DNA of 64,000 bases, taken from NCBI RefSeq assembly GCF_028736215.1, contig NZ_CP117883.1, positions 4,526,001 to 4,590,000 on the forward strand, written 5' to 3'. The translations under genes and the position numbers were made by a program. This document shows positions 1 through 8,279 of the stretch, piece by piece. The first letter of the stretch is position 1, and the number at the start of each line of letters is the position of its first letter. Under the pieces are notes generated by a model. It searched no databases. It was not told where the DNA came from and worked only from the letters and a program-made list of their open reading frames with translations. Source of the stretch: Mucilaginibacter sp. KACC 22773 (GTDB lineage: Bacteria; Bacteroidota; Bacteroidia; Sphingobacteriales; Sphingobacteriaceae).

Positions 1-2
1 AG

Positions 3-1829
3 CAGTTACAGGAAATCAGCTACCAAAAAGACGCGGTGATTTACCAGCAGGATATAACCATGATGAAGGGGGTTGATATTATTGTAAAGGGCAGCTATGA
101 ATCGTTTTTTTACGATAGCGCCGGCAATAAGCGCTTGATAGAAAACCACCAGCCCGGTTTTTGCTACGGCGGCGTTTCGGTATTGCTTAACAGACGGCGG
201 TCGTTACGTACGGTTGTTGCCAAAAAGGGAACGCTGGTGTATTTTTTGCACCGCAGGGATTTTCGGCTGCTGTGCAAAACTTACGAAGATTTCTTTTTGC
301 ATTTTACAGCCGAGTTTGGCAAGCGGATGCAAAACGAGGAGTTTGTGCATTTTTTTAAGCAACCAGCCTCCTTTGCCGAAAGCTATATCGCATCTGAGCA
401 ATTATACTCGCGCCGCGTAGAAAGTATAGAATACCGGCCCGTAGTAGGCTGCCATGAGCAAACGCCCATATTTAAAGCAGCACAGCTTATGGCTGCCCAA
501 AAAACCAGCTGCCTTTTTATATTGGATGATGAGCAAAAGATTATTGGCTACGTAACTGATATTACGCTGCGCGATAAGGTGATAGCCCGGCAATATGATA
601 CTGCCGGTGCCGTAAGCCCGGTTATGGATACGCCTATAGTGAGCATCAGCGCGGATGCCTTTGTTTACGAGGCGCTACTGATGATGTTCCAGACCAAAAC
701 CCGGTACATCCTGATCCAAAAGGCCGGGGGATATGTGGGCTTTATCAGCCGCAATAAGTTGTTGAGCGAGCAGGCGCAATCGCCGCTGGTGTTTATACAA
801 TCGGTTAAGCTGGCGCTATCAACAGATGAGCTGAAACGTAAGTGGCAAAGCGTACCGCAGTTTGTGACCCAACTACTTGGCCGTGGTGTAAACGCCGAGA
901 TTGTGAACCAGATAATTACTACCGTTGCCGATACTATTGCGCAAAAAGTAATTGAAAGTGTAATTGACCAAATTGGGCCGCCTCCCGCCAAATTCGTTTT
1001 TATGGTGCTGGGCAGCGAGGGCCGTAAAGAACAAACCTTTAAAACCGACCAGGACAACGCCATTATTTATGAAGATAAAGCCAATGAGCACCGCGAAGAG
1101 GTACGGGCTTATTTTCTTGACCTGGCAACCCGGGTATCCAACGATTTAAACAACATTGGCTTTGTATACTGCACGGGCGATTTTATGGCCCAAAACCCTA
1201 AATGGACGCACTCCCTATCGCACTGGAAACGCAATTATGAGTACTGGATGGACGAATCTATCCCCGAAACGGTGATCAATTTTTCTACCTTTTTTGATTG
1301 CCGCACCATTTATGGCGAAAGCGCCATTATGAACGAACTGCACCAGTTTTTAGACGAACGGCTGCAACAGCCTTTAGAAAAGCTATTTTTCCATATGGCC
1401 AAAAATGCCTTGCAATACGAGCCGCCATTAACGTTTTTTAACACCATTCGCACGTTTAAAAAAGATAGCCGTGAGGTATTTGATATCAAAAGGACAATGA
1501 GCCCCATTGTTGACCTGGTACGAGTTTACGCCCTTAAGAACCGCATTTTTGAAGTAAACACCGGCGAGCGCATGAAAGCGCTTAAAGCAAAAGGAATTTT
1601 CTCCGAATCAGAATACCATGAACTGATCCAATCCTACTACTTCCTGATGAACCTGCGCCTAAAAAAACAAACCGAACAGATTATCCAGGATCATACCGAA
1701 CCTGATAATTACATTGACATCTCGCAGCTTTCAAAAATTGAACGCGTTACATTAAAGGAAATTTTCAAGATCATCGAAAACTTTCAGTCAAAGATCAAGG
1801 TATCGTTTACGGGTGGGTTATTGAGTTGA
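3..1829 (+). CDS. Cyclic-nucleotide-binding / CBS / DUF294 nucleotidyltransferase-like protein, 5' end missing
   Basis: The frame is open to the left edge, so the start codon lies outside the window; the GTG at 36 is internal because upstream codons (LQEISYQKDAV) continue a cNMP-binding fold. Visible order: cyclic-nucleotide-binding-like beta barrel (to about residue 110 of the visible part), a CBS pair (about 135-260), then a DUF294 putative nucleotidyltransferase domain with the motif GSEGRKEQTFKTDQDNA near residue 325 and a helical C-terminal substrate-binding domain. The order matches proteins annotated as signal-transduction or PII-uridylyltransferase-like. The Gly-Ser and Asp-x-Asp residues of the nucleotidyltransferase fold are present, so activity is possible, but the substrate is unknown. 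The gene converges on the thioredoxin-like gene across a decayed palindromic repeat. Confidence 0.85.
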   Translation, partial: QLQEISYQKDAVIYQQDITMMKGVDIIVKGSYESFFYDSAGNKRLIENHQPGFCYGGVSVLLNRRRSLRTVVAKKGTLVYFLHRRDFRLLCKTYEDFFLHFTAEFGKRMQNEEFVHFFKQPASFAESYIASEQLYSRRVESIEYRPVVGCHEQTPIFKAAQLMAAQKTSCLFILDDEQKIIGYVTDITLRDKVIARQYDTAGAVSPVMDTPIVSISADAFVYEALLMMFQTKTRYILIQKAGGYVGFISRNKLLSEQAQSPLVFIQSVKLALSTDELKRKWQSVPQFVTQLLGRGVNAEIVNQIITTVADTIAQKVIESVIDQIGPPPAKFVFMVLGSEGRKEQTFKTDQDNAIIYEDKANEHREEVRAYFLDLATRVSNDLNNIGFVYCTGDFMAQNPKWTHSLSHWKRNYEYWMDESIPETVINFSTFFDCRTIYGESAIMNELHQFLDERLQQPLEKLFFHMAKNALQYEPPLTFFNTIRTFKKDSREVFDIKRTMSPIVDLVRVYALKNRIFEVNTGERMKALKAKGIFSESEYHELIQSYYFLMNLRLKKQTEQIIQDHTEPDNYIDISQLSKIERVTLKEIFKIIENFQSKIKVSFTGGLLS

Positions 1830-1885
1830 GTTTTTGTTCAGGATGTATTTGATTTTACAAAAACATTGGCTTTGAACGCCGGCTA

Positions 1886-2040
1886 CGACTCACCCCGACG
1901 AGGCTACGCCCGTCTTCCCCTCTCTCCGACTGCGTCGCATAGAGGGGGCAAAAGAAAAAGGTAAGAAAGCAAAAAATAAGCTTCACCCTCTATGCGGCTT
2001 CAGCCGGAGAGAGATTCAGCGTAGCGTAGCCTGGATAAGT
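1886..2040. repeat. Imperfect palindromic intergenic repeat, decayed relative of the 29990-30158 element
   Basis: The left half carries GACGAGGCTACGCCCG and CCCTCTCTCCG; the right half carries CCGGAGAGAG and GCGTAGCCTGG in opposite orientation. The arms pair only partly. The same words form a perfect inverted repeat at 29990-30158. Both copies sit between the 3' ends of converging genes. Confidence 0.6.
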
Positions 2041-2063
2041 CGTCTGCGCCATGCGATATAAAA

Positions 2064-2627
2064 TCATTGCCCAATCGCTTTAAAAATAGCAACCAGTTCC
2101 TGCTGTAAACTCACGCCTTTATCAGCATTATACCATTGCTGCAAGGCTATCTTTTGCTGCTCCATAACTACATGGTCTTTTACAAGCTGCTCATATAACA
2201 GCTGGCAACCGGCCGGCCGTGGGCCCCAGGTGGCAAGGTCTTGATGGTAGCTATTGGCAATTATCAGTTTGGGTATTGATTTGCTGCCCCTGGTGAGGTA
2301 ACTGTTTATTAAAAATGGCTCGCTATCCCTTAATTGATAATCAACTTTAATCAGTGGGTTCAATTCCGATAACCTGTGTATAAATGGCAAACTATGGGAT
2401 GCATCGCCGCACCAGGGCTCGGTGATAATAGTCCAGTTCTGTTTGGTTTTGATACCCGTTATCAATGCAGTTAATTCTTCATTCAACACCCCCACTTTTA
2501 GCCAACGCTCCTGCCGCGACCAGTTTAACCGGGTATAATTCAGGTAATGCGGATCATCATAAGGGGACCGGGGATTGATATCTGTTAAAATATGCTGAAA
2601 AAGTTGCTGATAGGCTACGAAATCCAT
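2064..2627 (-). CDS. Thioredoxin-family protein with a single active-site cysteine
   Basis: A 187-residue cytoplasmic protein without a signal peptide. The centre carries an alpha/beta thioredoxin-like fold with EPWCGDASH at about residue 90 and the conserved cis-proline strand SIPKLII at about 137. Known relatives in Bacteroidetes are listed as thioredoxin-family proteins. The usual C-x-x-C is replaced by C-G-D-A, so a resolving cysteine is missing and ordinary dithiol-disulfide exchange is unlikely; a monothiol or structural role is inferred. It stands alone, convergent with the signalling protein upstream. The start is chosen at the ATG giving MDFVAYQQLF, which leaves a clean 210-bp upstream gap. 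Confidence 0.75.
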   Translation of the reverse strand: MDFVAYQQLFQHILTDINPRSPYDDPHYLNYTRLNWSRQERWLKVGVLNEELTALITGIKTKQNWTIITEPWCGDASHSLPFIHRLSELNPLIKVDYQLRDSEPFLINSYLTRGSKSIPKLIIANSYHQDLATWGPRPAGCQLLYEQLVKDHVVMEQQKIALQQWYNADKGVSLQQELVAIFKAIGQ

Positions 2628-2840
2628 AAGGTGTTATAGCTAATTGGTGGTTAAAAAGCCGATAAAGCTAAGTTAAGCAACATATCCCATTATTTACCAG
2701 TTACGACTGCTGCGTTCTTAAAACTTTACTTAAAAAGGGTAGGCAAAATTCCTTTTTAATTTTTAAAATCTGCCCGCTTTTTGTTTTAGTTTATTTGCAT
2801 CTTTATCAACCGCATTAGGGTAAATATCGCTTAAAGAATA

Positions 2841-3398
2841 ATGAGAAATAACCGGGTAATTAGTTTGATAGCATCGCAGGAGAAGAAATTAACAGCATGG
2901 AAAGCTCAAAATGGCCTAAATATATTACGAATATCCTTAGGGTTGGTATTTATCTGGTTCGGCCTGCTTAAATTTTTCCCGGGTGTAAGCCCTGCCGAGG
3001 GCCTTGCCGGTAAAACCATTTACACGCTAACATTTGGGCTGGTTAAACCCCAGGTTTCGTTACCATTACTTGCCATGTGGGAGTGTACTATTGGCTTTGG
3101 CCTGGTGTTTAAAAAATGGCTGCGCCTTACGCTGTTATTGCTCTATTTTCAAATGGCAGGCACATTTTTGCCTTTATTTTTCTTCCCTCATGAAACCTTT
3201 GGCGCATCTGTATTTATTCCCACTTTGCTGGGTCAATACATTATTAAAAACATTGTGCTGGTATCCGCAGCCATTGTAATTGGCGCGGCGGCAAAAGGCA
3301 GCCTCATAACCACACAATACCCAACAGCAGCCGTACCTGGTCCACAAAAAACAAACGCAGATTATTGCAAGAAAGTCCGGGAAGCAGAGCTTGTTTAA
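2841..3398 (+). CDS. DoxX/DUF417-like integral membrane protein
   Basis: 185 residues with about four hydrophobic segments: near residues 28-47 (LRISLGLVFIWFGLLKFF), 70-90, 95-115 and 125-150. The LRxxLGxxFIWFGxLKF pattern followed by a Pro-Gly segment is typical of DoxX-like and DUF417 membrane proteins. Their function is poorly defined (quinone-linked or redox-stress roles have been proposed). The first 25 residues and the last 35 are polar. The gene is monocistronic and converges on the MarR gene at 3438. A near match to the Bacteroidetes -7 box (TTTATTTG) lies about 45 bp upstream of the ATG. Confidence 0.7.
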   Translation: MRNNRVISLIASQEKKLTAWKAQNGLNILRISLGLVFIWFGLLKFFPGVSPAEGLAGKTIYTLTFGLVKPQVSLPLLAMWECTIGFGLVFKKWLRLTLLLLYFQMAGTFLPLFFFPHETFGASVFIPTLLGQYIIKNIVLVSAAIVIGAAAKGSLITTQYPTAAVPGPQKTNADYCKKVREAELV

Positions 3399-3437
3399 AA
3401 GCGGGGGCTTTTCAAAAGTCTGTTCAATAAATATGGC

Positions 3438-4073
3438 TTACCCTATATTTTCCAGATAAATTTCATCAAACGGCTTGGCGCGTTGTTTCTGAAACAGCCC
3501 CGAAAAACGGCGGTCAATCGGGCTAAGCAGTTGGATGCATAACCGCTTTTGCTCGTCGGTCAGTTCATTAACCATCATTCGGGCCACCTTCAGCACAACT
3601 TCTTTGGCAGTTAATAAAGTGGCCTCGCCTTTGGTGGTTAGTTTAAGGCGTTTTACCCGTTTGTCCTGCTCATCGTCGTACTCGCTCACCAAACCCCGTT
3701 TTTTTAGCCTGATCAGCATATTACTGCCGCTGGATAATTCCATAATGTTATTGTATATGGCTTCTGATTTGATGGGATTCTTTTGGTTATAAATAGTTAC
3801 CAGTATCCCAAATTCTTCCATCTGGTCAAGCCCGGTGCCCTCAAGCGCTTTGTTTGAATAAGCGATATGGAATTTACCAATCCGGCGCAACAGGATCACC
3901 AGCTGGCCGTTCAGGTCGGGTCGCAGGTCGCCTTCTTTGCGTGTTCCATAACTTTCGGGCTTAACATTTTGCGCCAGCTGGTACCGGCAAAAATCTTCAA
4001 TACTGGCGCCGGGATGCTGCGCTTCGTAAGCGCCCCAGCGCTTCACCAATTCTACTGTTTGATTTACTACCAT
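3438..4073 (-). CDS. MarR-family transcriptional regulator
   Basis: 211 residues with a winged-helix core. The recognition-helix region reads NPIKSEAIYNNIMELSSGSNMLIRLKKRGLV (about 110-140, interrupted here only by loops), and the wing reads YDDEQDKRVKRLKLTTKGEATL, both characteristic of MarR. The N-terminal 70 residues are longer than in a minimal MarR protein. It is transcribed away from the operon at 4171-5849, with a 97-bp shared intergenic region that holds a 12-bp perfect palindrome. The natural inference is repression of that operon and of itself, with release by a small molecule. The ligand cannot be told from sequence. Confidence 0.85.
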   Translation of the reverse strand: MVVNQTVELVKRWGAYEAQHPGASIEDFCRYQLAQNVKPESYGTRKEGDLRPDLNGQLVILLRRIGKFHIAYSNKALEGTGLDQMEEFGILVTIYNQKNPIKSEAIYNNIMELSSGSNMLIRLKKRGLVSEYDDEQDKRVKRLKLTTKGEATLLTAKEVVLKVARMMVNELTDEQKRLCIQLLSPIDRRFSGLFQKQRAKPFDEIYLENIG

Positions 4074-4120
4074 TTGGAAGCAAAATTATAAAAAAATGAC
4101 AAAAGTTATTTGCTACATAC

Positions 4121-4132
4121 TACCATATGGTA
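4121..4132. promoter_or_regulatory. Putative MarR operator, perfect 12-bp palindrome
   Basis: TACCATATGGTA is self-complementary and lies in the 97-bp gap between the divergent MarR gene and the operon starting at 4171. The words CTACCA and ACTACCA recur on either side (4114-4160). Position and symmetry suggest an operator; binding is inferred. Confidence 0.5.
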
Positions 4133-4170
4133 TAATATTGTATATTATTTACTACCAAAAAGTTTAAAAT

Positions 4171-4644
4171 ATGCAAATCACTTATCTCTTACCCACTTTT
4201 CTGGTGCTGCATTTAACAGCATTAGTATTAATGGCCGGTACCACATTGGTTGATTACCTGGCTTACTCATCGTTTTGGAAGTTTGCCGGCCAGGGCAACC
4301 GTCCCGAAGCTTTATTGAACATGATGGCCATGCTGCCACGGGTAGCCGGCATTGGTGCCGCCGTACTTATTACCAGCGGTATAGGCATGATGGCTATAAC
4401 CCACGGCGTTTTTGGCGAGCAACTCTGGTTCCGGATTAAGTTTGGGTTGGTGATACTGGTAATCCTGAACAGCCTGCTTATAGGCCGGCGACAAGGCTTA
4501 AAGCTTCGCAAGTTGCTGGAAGCTGGAGGATTGGTATTCACTACCGAAGTTGCCCGCATCAAAAGCAACATCAAAACCTTTCACCTGCTGCAGCTGCTGC
4601 TGTTTTTACTCATAATTTTTTTAAGCGTTTTTAAATTTAACTGA
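4171..4644 (+). CDS. Small integral membrane protein, DUF2269-like
   Basis: 157 residues with four predicted membrane segments (about 8-28, 52-78, 85-103 and 135-155). The shape, with a His in the first segment (LVLHLTALVLMAGTTLVDY) and glycine-rich second segment, resembles DUF2269-type proteins that often accompany redox or NAD(P)-dependent enzymes; I give this only as a resemblance. It is the first gene of an operon whose second gene starts one base after its stop codon, so the two are translationally close. Probably controlled by the divergent MarR protein. Confidence 0.65.
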   Translation: MQITYLLPTFLVLHLTALVLMAGTTLVDYLAYSSFWKFAGQGNRPEALLNMMAMLPRVAGIGAAVLITSGIGMMAITHGVFGEQLWFRIKFGLVILVILNSLLIGRRQGLKLRKLLEAGGLVFTTEVARIKSNIKTFHLLQLLLFLLIIFLSVFKFN

Positions 4645-4645
4645 T

Positions 4646-5290
4646 ATGAACATATTTATTGCAGGCGCTAATGGCGGCATTGGCCGCCAGGCGGTGGAGC
4701 AGGCTTTGCAGGCCGGCCACCGGGTTACCGCGCTGGTACGTAATCCGGCTAAATTGCAGTTAATGCATCCCAATCTTAATATTATACAGGGCGATATCAT
4801 GCAACCTGAAAGTTTTGCAGATGAAATAAAAGGCCAGCAAATTGTGCTATCGGCATTAGGTGTAAGCGGCGGTTTGTTTAGCGATAAGCTTACCACGCTT
4901 TACTCACAGGGCAACGCTAATATTTTAAAAGCAATGGAGCGGCATGGTGTTAAGCGCATCATTTGCATCTCGGCCTCGGCGGTGGAAATAAGCCCCGTGA
5001 TTCCCTGGTATGTGCGCCTGGTTGCCCGTTATGTAATTCAAAAGCTGCTTAAACATATGTATGCCGACCTGCGACGGATGGAATCTATCGTAAAAGACAG
5101 CAGCGCCGACTGGACAATTATTCGCCCGCCACAGTTAACCGACAAACCATTAACGGCTAATTACCGTACAGCTGTAAACGGTTTTTTAAAAAACTGCCTC
5201 CGGGTATCGCGTGCGGATGTAGGCCATTATATGGTAAACAACCTTGTTAATAAAGAAACTTATAAGTCGACCGTCGAAATTGCTTACTGA
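4646..5290 (+). CDS. NAD(P)-binding oxidoreductase, atypical short-chain dehydrogenase/NmrA-like
   Basis: 214 residues, Rossmann fold. The N-terminal dinucleotide-binding motif is GANGGIGRQAVEQAL (residues 7-21), followed by ALVRNPAKL, then DI at the end of beta-3 and LSALG in beta-4. The segment CISASAVE with a following DLRRMESIV matches the NAD(P)H-binding family of YwnB/BVR-B type rather than a classical SDR with a Tyr-x-x-x-Lys pair. Substrate unknown. It sits directly behind the membrane protein (1-bp gap) and 2 bp before the next small gene, so it belongs to one operon. Confidence 0.85.
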   Translation: MNIFIAGANGGIGRQAVEQALQAGHRVTALVRNPAKLQLMHPNLNIIQGDIMQPESFADEIKGQQIVLSALGVSGGLFSDKLTTLYSQGNANILKAMERHGVKRIICISASAVEISPVIPWYVRLVARYVIQKLLKHMYADLRRMESIVKDSSADWTIIRPPQLTDKPLTANYRTAVNGFLKNCLRVSRADVGHYMVNNLVNKETYKSTVEIAY

Positions 5291-5292
5291 GC

Positions 5293-5517
5293 ATGAACAC
5301 ACAGGTTGAAATATTTAAAACCGATGTAGTACAGGAATGCGAAGCTGCTACGCTGATTAGGCTGCTATCGCAACATCTGCCGCACTGCCGCATCAATTTC
5401 GACCTGGAAGATTGCGACCGGATACTACGTATTGAATCGGCGCAGCAGGCAATTAACCTGCCACAGGTTATCCATATCATGAACAGGCAGGGTTATGCCT
5501 GCACCCTTTTAACATAA
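5293..5517 (+). CDS. Small protein, ferredoxin-like fold resembling a metal-binding domain without its cysteines
   Basis: 74 residues. The pattern is strand-helix-strand-strand-helix: VEIFKTDV, ATLIRLLSQHL, CRINFDLED, RILRIES, LPQVIHIMNRQGY. This is the layout of heavy-metal-associated (HMA) domains, but the CxxC pair is absent. Function is not recognised. The start codon lies 2 bp after the previous stop, and the next gene follows 17 bp later, so it is part of the MarR-flanked operon. Confidence 0.6.
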   Translation: MNTQVEIFKTDVVQECEAATLIRLLSQHLPHCRINFDLEDCDRILRIESAQQAINLPQVIHIMNRQGYACTLLT

Positions 5518-5534
5518 TTAATAACACAAATCAA

Positions 5535-5849
5535 ATGGAACAAATATTTATCGACCGCTTTATAATGCCACAAAACGCAAAGGCGGAATTTACCGAACGC
5601 ATGCAAATCAATCGTTCATTTATTAAACAACTACCCGGCTTTATTAACGATGAAGCTTATGAACGTACCGACGATGAAGGCAACTTTATTTGCATAACCA
5701 TAGCCGTATGGGCCAGTGAAGAAGCGCTAAAAAACGCGAAAGAATTGGTACAGTCCGAATATCAGCAACAAGGGTTCAATTTACCAGCTATGCTGCAACG
5801 CCTGGATATCAGGATGGAGCGGGGGCAATATAATAGATTTGGTAATTAG
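5535..5849 (+). CDS. Antibiotic biosynthesis monooxygenase (ABM)-domain protein
   Basis: 104 residues. IDRFIMPQNAKAEFTERMQINRSFIKQLPGF followed by an acidic turn and the aromatic strand ICITIAVWASEEALKNA fits the dimeric alpha/beta ABM fold (read in segments). ABM proteins act as small oxygenases or quinol/heme-related enzymes; here the substrate is unknown. It is the last gene of the operon that begins with the DUF2269-like membrane protein, which fits a small detoxification or redox unit under MarR control (inference). Confidence 0.75.
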   Translation: MEQIFIDRFIMPQNAKAEFTERMQINRSFIKQLPGFINDEAYERTDDEGNFICITIAVWASEEALKNAKELVQSEYQQQGFNLPAMLQRLDIRMERGQYNRFGN

Positions 5850-5868
5850 GCAGGGAGGCGGGGTTGAC

Positions 5869-6234
5869 CTACATCCATATCAACACCGAACATAAAGCTA
5901 TAGCGGCGGGCAGCATTTGCTTTACAAAAATAGCTTTACCTGCGGTAAAGCCGCCGTACAAGCCTGCTACCACTACACAGCCTAAAAAAAACATGGCCAC
6001 ATTTTTGGCCCATACGGCATCGCCAATGAGTAGCGACCATATCAGCCCGGCGGCCAAAAAACCGTTGTAAAGCCCCTGGTTGGCTGCAAGATTTTTGGTG
6101 GGCTCAAACAACTCGGCAGGGAAGGTTTTAAAAGTTGCGCGGCCTTTGGTTGTCCAGGCAAACATTTCTATCCATAAAATGTAAATGTGTTCAATGGCAA
6201 CCAGGGCTATTAATATTGATGCTATAATTTTCAT
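5869..6234 (-). CDS. DUF1304 family membrane protein
   Basis: 121 residues with four membrane helices (about 1-20, 50-70, 76-97 and 100-120). The diagnostic parts are HIYILWIEMFAW near residue 20 and NQGLYNGFLAAGL near residue 55, both hallmarks of DUF1304. Function of the family is unknown. It converges on the operon ending at 5849 with only a 19-bp gap. Confidence 0.85.
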   Translation of the reverse strand: MKIIASILIALVAIEHIYILWIEMFAWTTKGRATFKTFPAELFEPTKNLAANQGLYNGFLAAGLIWSLLIGDAVWAKNVAMFFLGCVVVAGLYGGFTAGKAIFVKQMLPAAIALCSVLIWM

Positions 6235-6326
6235 GATGGTATCAGGCTAATGGTTTATAAAACTAAGTTAAATATCGATTAATATTAAAAGCATGGCGAA
6301 TAATGCTTCGAAGCTACCTGGTCCCT

Positions 6327-6971
6327 TTAGCGCTGATAATCCTTTTTTATTTTTTCGGCAGCAAAGACACTGTCGGCCTGTTGCCTTGAAATTAACCGGG
6401 TGCTATCGCCCGGGTTAAAATTATAAAAAATGGAGTCTTTGATTTTACCACGCGCGTATCGACTAGTAATAGAGATACTCCTGGATACGCTGTCAATTGA
6501 TTTAAGTTTATAGCGATCATCTTCAAAATCAACATTATAAACTGAATCAATATAAATCTCTTTAGATTGGTGCCCAATCGTTGTATCCTTCGCCTGCCAT
6601 TCTACAAACCTGTTCCACTTGTATTTTACATTCCAATCAATTGGAATTTCGGGTACGCCCAACCTCCGCCTGGTATCATTAAACACTAAGCCAAACTTAT
6701 TCAGATGGACATTATTGTTGTATTTGGATATATCTTTATACCCCATAAATATCATCCAAAAAAGCAAATTACATATCCTTAAAATTTTACTCCCGGTTGA
6801 TTCCTTATTGGTAACAATTACAAAAATTAAAGCTACCGATATCAACGTCATACCTGCCAATTTGGTTAATAACCAATCGAGCGATTCTAATTTATATTTA
6901 AATTCGGCATACCAAATGGAGCCTATAAATAAACAAGAAAAGCATACAATAATTATTGGCCATTTTTTCAT
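6327..6971 (-). CDS. Hypothetical membrane-anchored protein
   Basis: 214 residues; not recognised. Hydrophobic segments at about residues 4-20, 33-53 and 62-78 are followed by a polar region of about 130 residues, rich in Tyr, Lys and Asp (KDSIFYNFNPGDSTRLISRQ near the C-terminus). The base composition is more AT-rich than in neighbouring genes, which may indicate a species-specific or acquired gene. The polar domain would lie on one side of the cytoplasmic membrane. Confidence 0.6.
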   Translation of the reverse strand: MKKWPIIIVCFSCLFIGSIWYAEFKYKLESLDWLLTKLAGMTLISVALIFVIVTNKESTGSKILRICNLLFWMIFMGYKDISKYNNNVHLNKFGLVFNDTRRRLGVPEIPIDWNVKYKWNRFVEWQAKDTTIGHQSKEIYIDSVYNVDFEDDRYKLKSIDSVSRSISITSRYARGKIKDSIFYNFNPGDSTRLISRQQADSVFAAEKIKKDYQR

Positions 6972-7145
6972 CGGGTAAGGTTAGGTTTGTTTTATACGTT
7001 AAGGCAAACTATTAAGCAGGTATTGTGATAATGATTTCTTTGCTGATAAATATATGGCAATTCCGGAATGATGTCAAAATATTTGATTTCAATAAACATC
7101 CGAAAATTATATGGATACCAAACGGGAGAATCTGTATTAAAAAAT

Positions 7146-7175
7146 AAAGCCCGAATGTTTATCCATCCGGGCTTT
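7146..7175 (-). terminator. Intrinsic terminator of the DksA-like gene
   Basis: AAAGCCCG pairs with CGGGCTTT across a 14-base loop. Read on the minus strand the hairpin is followed by a T-rich run. It lies 27 bp after the stop of the gene at 7202-7585. Confidence 0.75.
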
Positions 7176-7201
7176 GATTTTTCAAATAACTTACTACAAC
7201 C

Positions 7202-7585
7202 TTACTGCTTCAGCTTGGCTGCCATGCTCAGCGTAGTGTGCGGCACGGCCAATAAACGTTCGCGCTGGATCAGCTTGCCTGTTTCGCGGCAAATGCCGTA
7301 AGTACGGTTTTCTATACGTACCAGGGCTGCTTCCAGCTGATCGATAAATTTCTTTTGGCGCGATGCCAGTTGGTTGATAGATTCTTTCTCCAGCGTAGCC
7401 GATCCATCCTCTAAAGTGTTGTGCGAACTGGCCGTATCATCGGTGCCATTGGCGTTGGGATTACTGATTGAAGATGTCAGATCGAGCAGTTCTTCGCGGG
7501 CCGATTTAATTTTGCCCTGTATCAGCGTTTTAAATTCCAGTAATTCGGTTTCGTTATATCTTGTCTTTTCTTGTTCAGCGTTCAT
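7202..7585 (-). CDS. TraR/DksA-family protein with a degenerate zinc finger
   Basis: 127 residues. A long N-terminal coiled coil (about residues 10-85, with LLEFKTLIQGKIKSAREEL and LASRQKKFIDQLEAALVRI) is followed by RTYGICRETGKLIQRERLLAVP, the conserved DksA/TraR C-terminal block. In DksA this block holds a four-cysteine zinc site; here only one cysteine is seen, as in many Bacteroidetes members. Known family members bind the RNA polymerase secondary channel and modulate the stringent response; that role here is by family. The gene has its own terminator just downstream. Confidence 0.8.
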   Translation of the reverse strand: MNAEQEKTRYNETELLEFKTLIQGKIKSAREELLDLTSSISNPNANGTDDTASSHNTLEDGSATLEKESINQLASRQKKFIDQLEAALVRIENRTYGICRETGKLIQRERLLAVPHTTLSMAAKLKQ

Positions 7586-7785
7586 GAGTGCAGTTTACCT
7601 TTTATTATTGAACCAAACAACACATCAACTACGAATTAGTTTTGTTGTTTTTTAATCAAAAAGTAAATATACCGCAATTATTTAATTATTATTTCAACAT
7701 AGCGCAAACATCGTTTTATTAGTTCATCTTTGATTACTACACACAGCCAGAAATACATCCGGCAGGTTATAAAACCCATACTACC

Positions 7786-7908
7786 ATGAGCAAAGACAAA
7801 AAAAGCATGCCTAATCCGGTAGGTAAAAAAGCCCCGTCTGATTACCAGGCCGGTAAAACCAGCAAAGCCAAACCAGAAATTATAACACCCAACAAAAAAG
7901 CCAAATAA
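7786..7908 (+). CDS. Small basic protein, 40 residues
   Basis: Starts at ATG 7786 and ends with TAA 7906-7908. Of 40 residues, 12 are lysine; Pro, Ser and Ala are also frequent (begins MSKDKKSMPNPVGKKAP). No domain is recognised. The stop and the next start overlap as TAATG, so translation of the two genes is probably coupled; that arrangement is the main reason to believe this short frame. It could bind nucleic acid, but composition alone does not show this. Confidence 0.55.
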   Translation: MSKDKKSMPNPVGKKAPSDYQAGKTSKAKPEIITPNKKAK

Positions 7909-8225
7909 TGGCCGCTAAATCTGCCGAGGCCCAGGCCAGGGATTTTTTATATGAACTAACCAATTGCGCCAGCGAATACGGATTTGCCAAAGACGAATTG
8001 TGGAATGTAAGCATAGTCGCCGATAAACAAAAAGCAGTTATCGAAAAGAAATATTACCCTGTAATATCGGCCCTGCTGCCGCCCGATGTACTTGCCACCG
8101 TGCCGGGCATTGTGGCCACCCGGCTAAACCAGGTAATTGCCGGTGCAGAACAAGGTGTACTTAAGGCGGGTCCCAAGGCCGAACCGCAATACCTGGTGGC
8201 TTATGTGGCCACAAGGAAAATGTAA
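7908..8225 (+). CDS. Hypothetical protein coupled to the 40-residue protein
   Basis: 105 residues; not recognised. Mostly helical N-terminal half (SAEAQARDFLYELTNCASEY), then VIEKKYYPVISALLPPDVLATVPGI, and a C-terminal strand YLVAYVATRKM. No signal peptide or membrane segment. Its ATG overlaps the preceding TAA by one base. Downstream it converges on parC across a hairpin at 8242-8272. Confidence 0.6.
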   Translation: MAAKSAEAQARDFLYELTNCASEYGFAKDELWNVSIVADKQKAVIEKKYYPVISALLPPDVLATVPGIVATRLNQVIAGAEQGVLKAGPKAEPQYLVAYVATRKM

Positions 8226-8241
8226 TATAGTACTGCCAAAA

Positions 8242-8272
8242 AAGCCACCGGTTGCATGTTAACCGATGGCTT
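8242..8272 (-). terminator. Intrinsic terminator of parC, possibly two-way
   Basis: AAGCCACCGGTT pairs with AACCGATGGCTT (11 of 12 pairs) across the loop GCATGTT. On the minus strand the hairpin is followed by six T, giving a strong terminator for parC. On the plus strand the following CTTAAATAATTT is weaker. Confidence 0.75.
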
Positions 8273-8279
8273 AAATAAT

